NCBI GenBank assembly: GCA_030142905.1 | Contig: JASJOG010000176.1 | Span: 584,501 to 648,500, forward strand | Length of the DNA: 64,000 bases | Source of the DNA: Heliopora coerulea | Lineage: Eukaryota; Cnidaria; Anthozoa; Scleralcyonacea; Helioporidae | Direction: 5' to 3' | The notes under the pieces: generated by a model | Databases searched by the model: none | What the model was told of the DNA's origin: nothing | What the model saw: only the letters and a program-made list of their open reading frames with translations | Part shown: positions 37,431-45,750 of the stretch, piece by piece | How the letters are laid out: each line of letters begins with the position of its first letter | Position numbering within the stretch: position 1 is the first letter of the stretch | Program-made: the position numbers and the translations under genes

Positions 37431-37591
37431 TGACGCACGAGCCAGATACAAATACAGGCGAACCTGACATTTACTCTCCTTTTGACTCTGAAGATGACCG
37501 CCGCTAAGGCTGTCGAAACGTCAGTCACTTCAACCAACAGTCTTTCTCAAGACTACACTAACCTGGACGATCAACTTCCTCAAACATGTCA

Positions 37592-37768
37592 AGTAGTAGA
37601 AGTAGTAGAAGTAGTAGGAGTAGTAGAAGTAGTAGAAGTAGTAGAAGTAGTAGTAGAAGTAGTAGAAGTAGTAGAAGTAGTAGAAGTAGAAGTAGAAGTA
37701 GAAGAAGAAGAAGAAGTAGAAGAAGAAGAAGAAGAAGAAGAAGAAGAAGAAGAAGAAGAAGAAGAAGA
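37592..37768. repeat. (GTA/GAA)n microsatellite
   Basis: About 175 bp of GTA and GAA units directly follow the right arm of the Penelope-like element. Long leucine- or glutamate-rich open frames here are products of the repeat and not genes. Confidence 0.95.
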
Positions 37769-37771
37769 CTG

Positions 37772-38080
37772 GACAAGGTGGTAGTAGAAAAGCGGGAAAG
37801 GATTTGTAAAATGATAGATATAGCAGTGTACTCATCGACAGCAGGGTTAACGCAAAGGAACAAGAGAAGGGAACAAGAACTACGATGGGAGGTCGCATAG
37901 ATGTAGAAAACGAAGAAGGTTGTAGTGATTTCGGGGTTGGTAGGAGCGTTAGGAACAGTTACGAATAAGACATAACTGTGGTTGAAGAAAATAGGAGCTG
38001 AAGTGAGGATGGAACTTATGCAGAAAACTACATTACTAGGGACAGCTAGAATACTAAAGAGAGTGCTTGATGCTTGAAAA
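37772..38080 (+). pseudogene. Non-LTR retrotransposon C-terminal fragment 1
   Basis: The plus-strand translation has KMIDIAVYSS, a stop-broken middle, then GLVGALGTVTNKT and LMQKTTLLGTARILKRVLDA. This is the conserved tail pattern of a common LINE family (VVPVVVGALG and LLGTARILRKVL in related elements). Stops interrupt it, and it begins at the microsatellite border. Confidence 0.65.
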
Positions 38081-38164
38081 TGAATGGGAGGATAATAACC
38101 TGGGGACCTTTGGCCATGTGTTATGACCCGCTTCATAGGCAGTTACATCAGCAAATAAATTGCC

Positions 38165-38176
38165 AGCATGAAAAAG

Positions 38177-38212
<36 letters not shown>

Positions 38213-38345
38213 TTGATAAATATTGATTATGGTAAATATTGATTATGATAATGATGATGACAATGACGATAATAATAATAATAATATCAATAAAATGTCG
38301 GATAAGTAGAATGTGGGATAATCAATAATAATATCAATAATGATA
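38165..38345. repeat. (TAA)n-rich low-complexity DNA
   Basis: AAT/TAA repeats with partial TGATTATGGTAAATAT duplications lie between two LINE tail fragments. I see no gene here. Confidence 0.85.
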
Positions 38346-38407
38346 ATTATAATATATGTGGGTTAATTAATAATAATATCAGTAAAATGTGGGATAATCA
38401 GTAGAAT

Positions 38408-38575
38408 GTGGGATATGAAAACTGCTACAACACCTGCAAGTGGTGATCAGAGCTTTAGGACTCTTGAAAGGACTGGACAGATACACCAACTATATCCCAG
38501 GCAACATCAACATCTTCGAAGTCCAGAAGATTGCCATCCTTGGAACAGCCCATATATGTATAGCGGAGAGTACTG
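38408..38575 (+). pseudogene. Non-LTR retrotransposon C-terminal fragment 2
   Basis: In one frame it reads VVIRALGLLKGLDRYTNYI then PGNINIFEVQKIAILGTAHI. This is the same tail module as fragment 1 from a diverged relative. Only about 55 residues remain. Confidence 0.55.
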
Positions 38576-38589
38576 TCGATTAAGTGACA

Positions 38590-38890
38590 GTAGCATTATA
38601 AGACCTTAGATCCAAAGTTCGAACCCGGCTTTATAAGATTAAAGATTTATAATATTAATTAATATAATATTAAAGATTTATAAGATTAAAAGTTGCCTCG
38701 GTCACATGTGAGAAGAGTGTTGCCCAGTTTGACTCTACCAAGCATCGCAGGTTTTCTCCGGGTCCTCCGGTTTCCTCCTGTCATAACACTGGACCCATGA
38801 GGGTAGGCCCTTACTGGACCTCTAGGGAGACCAGCTCAGATAGCTGATAGGGTTATCCAGTGTAAATAAAAGCTCTTTACCTTTACCTTT
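38590..38890 (+). repeat. SINE-like tail, relative of 29055-29340
   Basis: It contains AGTTCGAACCCGG (B-box-like), then CACATGTGAGAAGAGTGTTG, CAGTTTGACTC, CACTGGACCCATGAG and a TTTACC-repeat tail, in the same order as the minus-strand repeat in POLB intron 6. Confidence 0.6.
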
Positions 38891-40300
38891 AAGATGAAGA
38901 GCATAAATAGAAAAAAGCAACAAACGCATAATAATAGTGAGAATGAAAATAATAGCAATATTCGTTTGATGTCTAGGCGATTTACCACGGTTCGCCGTAT
39001 CAACCCCATACACGTCGGACGAGCATGTTGTATACATTGTAGGACTTATGCACCCTCTTGTGGCTTGCGACAATACATATTCCGTCCCTCTTCTCTTTGG
39101 ATATTTCGATTCATCACCTTTGGGTGAGGAATGCAGTAAATAGCAAAGTTTGGAGTGAGTTTTTCAGACATGATGATCTGCGCTTTTCTAGGAGCGGCTG
39201 GTGAGACTCTTCCGGTGAATAGTGAGCAGGACGTGTTTGATATCATTGATATGGAGTATCGCTCACCGAGTGACAGAGACTTATGAGAATGTATTGTGTG
39301 TACCTGGCTGAGTTACCTGTTTGAGAGTATTGTAAACTTGAATCAAGTGTATCCAGTAAACATATTCGTAAATAAATTTCATAGTTTTTTTTCATGCATA
39401 CATTTATTCGAGGCACGAATAATATTTAAAAAAAACACCTTGAAAAGAAAAATCGAGAGGTTAGCTCTATTTAAACAATTTCTTCACAAAAATTCTAAAT
39501 CTATATGTAATCTATTATATGCAATGTTCATAAATAATTTAAGTTCAGATCTAAATAGATCGAGATTTCCAGTCTCTGCTATTGTATTTGATAACTTATT
39601 GCACTCACTAATAATTCTTACGTGGGTTTAACCTATAACTTATAATTATGGTTGGCCCTAGCACGTTTTGTGGCAAGTTAAAAATAAACATTAAAATCGA
39701 GTTTGTCTATCTGAAATACTGTCTTTTATCATACAACAAAGTGTTAATGCAATCTCCGTAATACTAAAGTTTACTATCCCAGAATTTGACATCATTCTTC
39801 AACGTTTTTTGAACCCTGTGAATAATATACAATAAAAAAATTTCTCAGTTTTGGCTGAGAGCAATGCAACGTCCAGGTGACACAGTGCTGGGGAAAAGGT
39901 AATCAAGTGCTGAATCATGAAACAATTCCTGGATGCAAATTTCTTGGCCTAGAAAACCTGCCAAAATTTGCTTAAAAATCTTACTAGTCACGTCCTCTAA
40001 ACTGCGCAGTAGCGGATTTAGGGTACGTCAAATAGGTCAGCCGACTAAGGTGACTATCTCACGATTCTAAGATATCAGATTGACTTTGCGTTGCATATTT
40101 GCCGCAGTAAAGACCTCAGATAGTTCTGTTTACATCACCGAATCTTAATTCCCGGCGTCATATTCAGGTCTACTGCATTTGTCATCTCTGGTAACATTGC
40201 CGAGCATCAGAATCACGCTCTAGCCAGTTTCTCGGTCCAGCTCAATCAGTTTGCCGAATCTTTCGATTGTATTCTTTGCAATTGGCTGGTTTGTTGAAAT
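38891..40300. other. Gene-poor DNA
   Basis: I see no exon with family resemblance. A 111-codon frame at 39296-39631 lacks recognisable motifs. Confidence 0.4.
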
Positions 40301-40305
40301 TGCTT

Positions 40306-40705
40306 TTATAGTGAGCCGTGATTGGTGTGGCCAATTTCGTTGCCTCTTGCCGAATCTTCATTTTGTTTCACTTGCTGTGATTGGCTCAATCTTTCAAGAC
40401 GCTCCTTAACAGCATCAGCTATTGGCTTAGCGGCATAACCTTTGAAGATTTTTGCCGAATTTGTGATGTCATCTTGACGCGTTTGCTGAGGTATGCCGAG
40501 ACTATTACGTTTCATTTGTTGCCATCTGATTGGTCATGTTACCGTAAACAGTGTTTGGTAGATTTTGAAATACTTCAACTAGCGCGTGGAGGTCGTTTTC
40601 AGCGACAGTCTTATGGTCCTTCAACATGTTGTCCACGAGCTTTTTGAAAGGCTTTACTGCGCTTAACAGCGATGATTGTAAGACCTTGCTTTTCATCTGA
40701 GACAC
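40306..40705 (-). other. Possible decayed coding fragment, family unknown
   Basis: Two overlapping minus-strand frames (40505-40705 then 40306-40515) read like one charged helical protein (VKPFKKLVDNMLKDHKTVAE, NLPNTVYGNMTNQMATNE, then GYAAKPIADAVKERLERL). The composition is protein-like and both frames contain Met-rich starts, but I cannot name a family. It may be an accessory frame of a mobile element. Confidence 0.25.
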
Positions 40706-40929
40706 TGTTGTCGATATCGAGCGTTCGCAGTCGTTCTGCTGATGGTCGTAAACGTCTCAATAATAAGTTTTGGCGCCGAGTACTTTGATATTTTATATGC
40801 AGTGGGCAAGAAGACAGACATTGCTCTCAGATAAAGTGGTCTTCGTGAACAGATTTTCTTAAAATTTATGCAGAAAAATTTGACTTATTGATTGAGGATA
40901 TTATAATACGGGTTAGTGCTAAAGAGTAA

Positions 40930-41128
40930 TTCAGACTATGTTCACCCGATACCGTACGAAATGGAACCGTAATAAAATCAAATGAGATAGGCTTTGCTAT
41001 CTCACGATACCCGCGTAAAATGCCGTGGAATCGCAATCGTAACTATAGTGATTTGAATCCTTAATCCTAAATGGAACGACATGAATCCGTGGTGGAATGA
41101 CAGCTTGCCCGGCATCGTGTAAACACTT
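40930..41128. mobile_element. Possible MITE with CGATACCG/CGGCATCG ends
   Basis: The left end GTTCACCCGATACCG and the right end CGGCATCGTGTAAAC form an imperfect inverted pair. No duplication of the target was identified. Confidence 0.3.
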
Positions 41129-41129
41129 T

Positions 41130-42660
41130 GTTATTGAAGCCAAGATTGTATATTACGCTTGATGCATCTGTTGACTCTGTGGACTCAGTCTGTCACGAAA
41201 ATGTTGTGATCTTACTATTGTTAACAAAAAGCCAAATCAAAAGTTGATTGTGGTTACTCTGCTGATTCCCTTACTTCAGCCTGTTGCATACGTAGAATAT
41301 TCTGATTTACGTTTAAATATACGTGTACTCTCTGTTGATTGGTCCGAGCCGATTTAAATTCAACTCAGTCATTCAGATTAAAATTATAATTAATTCTAAA
41401 ATTCATGTAATTACCATATGACAAGTATAGAGCGTGTGCGTGTTTTGTTCTAACTCCCCCCCCCCCACCTCAATGAAAATTTAAGTTTGACTAAGGTGAT
41501 AAAATTCCTAAATTCGCCACTGCTACGGTACAATTTGCAGAAGCTGTCAGCGAAAGCAATGGTCTAGCTATTGAGTTGATTTTCTTTGGCGATCGGGTTT
41601 CTATACTTAAGTAAGTCACTTCTAGCTTAGTGGATTTCTCGTTAATTCTCCGAAAAGGTCTTCTACGAGGGTTTTGTATTTTCAGTAATGGTCTCGCTAC
41701 TGTTTATAAAGCATTATTAATAAAAATATGTATTATAGTATTACTCCAGATAAGGAATTAATTCAATAAATTATTTAAATTGTTTAGCTCCCCTCTGTAA
41801 GATCTCTTATTTCATCGTAGAAAGAGTTACTGGTTCAGTTTAGGAGCCTTTGGTGCAGGCTAGTCCCAACTTTCACTAAACAGCTAATCTTGTACGCTCG
41901 TATGCATTGCAAATTTCTGTTACACATTTTTTCCGATTCTATGCGGCTTGATTCTATTCATTCTGGCATTACAAGAAGATTAGTTTATTTCAGTAAATCT
42001 TTTTTAACCGTCTTTCTTCGTAGCTTGATAGATTTGGTTGGTCATTTCTTTCTTTTCTTACTATCGTTTTGTCGTGTTTGAATTCTTTTGGACACATTTG
42101 ATTGTTTAAAAATTTCTTCTTCTTGGGTCTAACGTAGTCTTTTCATGCACGATGAATCATGTCGTTTTCTTTCATGCACGTTTATTCTCTCATTGACGTT
42201 TTAATTTTTGAATGTCTTCAGTATACATTCATAGATATCTTACTGTTTCCACGTTCTGTCCTAATCCTCTGATAAACCAAACGCTGACAGCTCAAACAAC
42301 TTAATTAAGCGGTTTTTATTGGTTTTAGTTTATCCAAACTTGTCCCAAATCGTAGGAAAGCTCCATAGGCGATCTTTGGCGATGAACTGCGACAGATGAC
42401 AACCCATGCTTAATAAGATAGCGATGCAATCGGCTCACGGTGATGCGAAAATAGTTAGTGAAATGAGATAGTGAAAATGAGTGGCTCAACAAGTGGCTTA
42501 TTTAACTAGTCTTTAGGTCAAGTTTAGTATAACAGTCATGAAGAGCGACCAAAAAACACAAGTAAGTTTGTGTTCCACTTGTACAATGTGTAAGTTGTAA
42601 ACAGATTTAATACCATAATAACTTCAATGATGTGATTGTGGTAGCTTGGTAATTATATTC
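41130..42660. other. No recognisable gene
   Basis: This is AT-rich DNA with a short C-run near 41456. Open frames are short and motif-free. Confidence 0.4.
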
Positions 42661-42666
42661 TTAATA

Positions 42667-42846
42667 CGCACGCTCCCAAGCTGTTCTCTCAGAAAAACTT
42701 TCTGAGTCCCTGAAGGGAATCGAACCCGTAACCTTCTGATCGCCGGTGAGATGCTCTAACCATTGAGCTACAAAGACTCATTTACGGGTTCGATTCCCGT
42801 GAGGGACTCAGAAAGTTTTTCTAAGAGAACAGCTTGAGAGCGTGCG
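42667..42846. repeat. tRNA-like foldback element
   Basis: The left side (CGCACGCTC...AAGCTGTTCTCTCAG) and right side (TAAGAGAACAGCTT...GAGCGTGCG) are inverted copies. The left contains a full tRNA-like sequence and the right only its T-arm half. The plan resembles 8909-9394. Confidence 0.75.
42704..42779 (-). tRNA. tRNA-like sequence (SINE head or pseudogene)
   Basis: These 76 nt have a GAGTCTT acceptor strand pairing with AGGGACTC, an A box TAGCTCAATGGTTAGAGC and a B box GGTTCGATTCCC. The anticodon stem has one mismatch, the anticodon position reads GGC, and position 33 is C instead of U. A working tRNA is therefore unlikely. Confidence 0.45.
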
Positions 42847-43799
42847 TAGTAAGCATAATAATTTCATTTTTGCACGGACGTTGTCGGCTTAACTCCAAGT
42901 CATCATAAAGTAAGCATTTTCTCTGTGCAGTGATGATGCATGGTTATTAGTAGAGTAGATCATGCGACACATTGGACTGCTTTATGGTGGAGTCGTTTTT
43001 GACACATGTAGATTTGTTTGGGCGTAAGTTGAGATCAGCGTATTTCTTTGTTGAAGGTTGATCGCAGCAAAGTTCTTCGCAATAAATTTTGGTCTCTGCC
43101 CCAGATTTTCATTCTTGAAAAATAATTCGCTGTTAGAGTTATAGTCAATTGCTTCTAGGGACAGGTGTGTTACGAAAATTTCTGCATGTTTTTAAAGAAG
43201 TATCTCATTATTGTAACCGGCAGGCAACGCTAAAAGGGCTGATTGGAACCTTTTATGTGAGCTATACTTACATGTCCATTTGGTACAATTGTTTATTGTT
43301 GAAATCTTGTACGCAGATTACACATATGCACTGGTTTGTTATATCATGAGATACATATCTGCTATTCTTAATTAGAAGTATGGATGTTGTATCTATAAGA
43401 TGTCTATGCCGCAATTTAAGTGCCAGATATGTAGCTTAGTAGTATTTTGCAGTTTCTGACAAGTGAGAAAAGCTCCCAAAAGAAATGAAACGCAAAATTC
43501 GGCAATTATGTGGGTTTGGTTTCATTCCTACGCTGTATTTGCCATATAGCGTGGGAGTGTTGTGATTATACTCCAGCTAAAGACCGCATGCTAGCAGAGG
43601 TTGGCAAGTGTTTCTGCGGGTCGTGCACATATGTTTAAAAGGTTAAAAGGCGCTGACTGTTAGCTTAATTAGGATCATTTTCTCGAAAGTACAACTCGTC
43701 GAACTAATAAAAATAACAGCAGGACGTGTTATTTACAGGAGTTGAGAGGCTTAAATAGCTAACTGTTACAAAAATAGTGATGAAAGAATGTCACAAAGG
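42847..43799. other. No recognisable gene
   Basis: Only short, motif-free open frames are present between the tRNA-like foldback and the 34-bp palindrome. Confidence 0.4.
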
Positions 43800-43833
43800 A
43801 TTAGCGGCAAGAACAATTGTTCTTGCCGCTAAT
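43800..43833. repeat. Perfect 34-bp palindrome
   Basis: ATTAGCGGCAAGAACAA is followed at once by its exact reverse complement, with no spacer. It could extrude as a cruciform, or mark an excised or foldback element. Confidence 0.95.
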
Positions 43834-44322
43834 ACTTAGGACGTGTTATGTTCTGTGGTCACCATAATGTGAAAAGTGTTCCTGTATTTAAAGACTGAAC
43901 ATTGCAATGTGTTTTGGTATTTGTGGTACTTGATAGTTTTCGGTTATAAAAATTTCTTAAAGCTTTCTAAACTTCGCAACTTTTTGGAGTACTCCATTAT
44001 AGTAAACCACTTTTTGTCTTCGCTTCTTCGGTTTGTAACATTGAAATAATCGGACCTCTTGAGCTCATATATATATATATATATATACAGCAAATTGCAA
44101 AAACTTTGGCAAACATAGACATATCGTAAAAAAAGCACGTATAAGTAAATCTTTAACTATGAATACTCAAATCAATCTTAATACATTAGAATCACCAAAG
44201 AATGTATCAAAAAACATATAGCATATCTTCACTAGCCATTGAAATGAGAATAAAATGATAATACAATGGTCTTGATATGTTCATATGTTGATATGTTTTG
44301 TGCCATAATTTTTACAATTTGC

Positions 44323-44329
<7 letters not shown>

Positions 44330-44373
<44 letters not shown>
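44330..44373. repeat. (TA)n microsatellite next to the hammerhead
   Basis: More than 20 TA units are present. Other TA runs lie at about 44068-44090, 44465-44481 and 45329-45354, bordering the Penelope-like fragments. Confidence 0.95.
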
Positions 44374-44376
<3 letters not shown>

Positions 44377-44416
44377 TCGCCTATTTAATGTAGGCTGCTC
44401 CATCCTGCTCATCAGC

Positions 44417-44462
44417 ACTACACTGATGAGGCCCAATTGGCCGAAACGGTTCCGTCTGTAGT
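44417..44462 (+). ncRNA. Type I hammerhead ribozyme
   Basis: All core parts are present in order. Stem I 5' strand is ACTACA (44417-44422). CTGATGA (44423-44429) follows, then stem II GGCC-CAATT-GGCC (44430-44442) and GAAA (44443-44446). Stem III is CGG-TT-CCG (44447-44454), the cleavage dinucleotide is TC (44455-44456), and the stem I 3' strand is TGTAGT (44457-44462), the exact complement of ACTACA. Cleavage is predicted after C44456. Hammerheads with very short stem III loops are known from Penelope-like retroelements, and fragments of such elements lie directly to the right. Whether it is transcribed is unknown. Confidence 0.85.
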
Positions 44463-44514
44463 TATATATATATATATATATAAATAGTCTATTTAGTTAT
44501 AGCTTTGAGCAACT

Positions 44515-44556
44515 GTCGTTACACGGTGTTTCATGCTTACGCGATCATCAGACGAC
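44515..44556 (-). ncRNA. Degenerate hammerhead-like motif
   Basis: The minus strand reads GTCGT, CTGATGA, a weak stem, GAAA, a CAC/GTG stem, TA, then ACGAC. GTCGT and ACGAC pair as stem I. Stem II has decayed. It sits downstream of the minus-strand GIY-YIG fragment, as expected for its tail. Confidence 0.45.
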
Positions 44557-44635
44557 TAATTACATTTAACTACGTTGTCCCTTTTATGCTCTTCAGGGCG
44601 CGGTGGCGTCATCCTTCGGGAATTTGAGGAATTTG

Positions 44636-45037
44636 TTAATTGTCGAGCGGTGTGTCTTTATAGTTGCGGAGGAAGAATTTGTTGATGTGACGGCAATTCG
44701 ACAGCAGTTCGTTTCTTTTGTTTAGGAGTGGGATATTTTGGAAAATTATGTGATACTTCTCGGTAAGGCAAAGGTTGCATCGCTGGGACCCATTTCGGAA
44801 GGTTGTTATTGTGCTCCCCACATATTGTTTGCTACATCTCTTGCATGTTATTAAATATACCACTCCTTGAGAGTCACAATCAAAGGAATGATTGATATGA
44901 AAAGACCGCTTCTCCACATTACCCATAAAGGTCGATCCAGTTTCAACAAATTTACAAACTTTACATCTGGCCAAGAGCTCATTGAGACGATATGAAAGGA
45001 GACAAAGGGGAATTTGTGGGGGAACACCTGTATGCAC
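44636..45037 (-). pseudogene. GIY-YIG endonuclease fragment of a Penelope-like element
   Basis: The minus strand contains CKVCKFVETGSTF, then VVYLITCKRCSKQYVGSTITTFRNG (GIY-YIG-type start, as YLI and YVG) and CNLCLTEKYHIIF, typical of the nuclease end of such elements. Reverse transcriptase is absent. Part of the domain between the YVG segment and the zinc-like CNLC part is missing. Confidence 0.65.
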
Positions 45038-45324
45038 ATTTTTTTGATAATGAGCGTATAGGTTTGAAAGATTTATCGGTTAAAATAATTGATGTTACCG
45101 ATGTTAGGGATCCAACAGCAAGGGAAGGTTTTTGGATTGAAAAATTAAAATGTTATGCTCCTCTGGGATTGAATGTAATGGAAGTTTGAAATTTATGTAA
45201 ATTTAAGGAAGAACGATAAGGTATATAAGGACTCCATTCTTTAACTGTGAGCTGCTGAAGAAGGGGCCGGTCCCCGAAACGTAAGTTGTGAATTTTTCTT
45301 CTTTTTTAATAAAGTTTTTATGAT

Positions 45325-45340
<16 letters not shown>
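44992..45340 (+). pseudogene. Opposite-strand GIY-YIG end and element tail
   Basis: The plus strand encodes GEHLYAHFFDNERIGLKDLS to APLGLNVMEV (44992-45189), the last part of a GIY-YIG domain. A tail follows with a GGGGCCGGTCCCC hairpin, GAAACGTAAG and AATAAAG. It overlaps the antisense fragment, giving a third inverted Penelope-like arrangement in the window. Confidence 0.55.
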
Positions 45341-45361
<21 letters not shown>

Positions 45362-45385
45362 CACAGTATATGTATGTATGTATAG

Positions 45386-45750
45386 TTCTAAAATTCATTA
45401 AGAATTCATGAGGAAAATCGAAAAGAAAATCGTAGCCGTATTGGCTTTTATATGTAATAAAGACACATGTGGTTTTATGTGTGAAGAAGAAGTTCATTTT
45501 TTCGGCTTACAAAAGATAAATCTCCAAACTTTCTTCACGAATTTGCGTATTAAGAGGTTCATTTTAGAAGACATGTCAAAAACTAGCGGCATTTGCCGCT
45601 CGGTTTTTAAATATTATATATGTAATATTTAAAAACCGAGCAGGAGTGCTTTATCGGGATTTAAAACACTAGGCGATAGTTGAGTGTTTTAGACCCGATA
45701 AAGCACGTGCTGCAAGTTTTTTAAATGTCTTATGAAATTCATCACCTAAT
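45386..45750. repeat. Dispersed foldback-type repeat (copy 2, left part)
   Basis: It is related to 21164-21450. It contains a perfect palindrome around 45600-45640 (GCTCGGTTTTTAAATATTA and complement) and an inverted GTGCTTTATCG pair. A hAT transposon is inserted in it at 45751; the interrupted part resumes at 48768 and runs to about 48915. Confidence 0.65.

Larger units (their letters stand above)
34725..37591. mobile_element. Penelope-like element with 1145-bp near-perfect inverted arms
   Basis: Positions 34725-35869 return as an inverted copy at 36447-37591. Both edges give the same coordinate sum (72316), so the arms have no net length change, and I found a single mismatch near the inner edge. 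The 577-bp centre plus the right arm encode reverse transcriptase and then GIY-YIG. The left arm repeats the C-terminal half of that protein antisense. Near-identity of the arms points to a recent duplication or insertion, or to an assembly artefact. Confidence 0.9.

Noticed and set aside
37482..38136. Long leucine-, arginine- and glutamate-rich open frames on both strands
   Set aside because: They are translations of the GTA/GAA microsatellite and change frame with it, so they are not genes.
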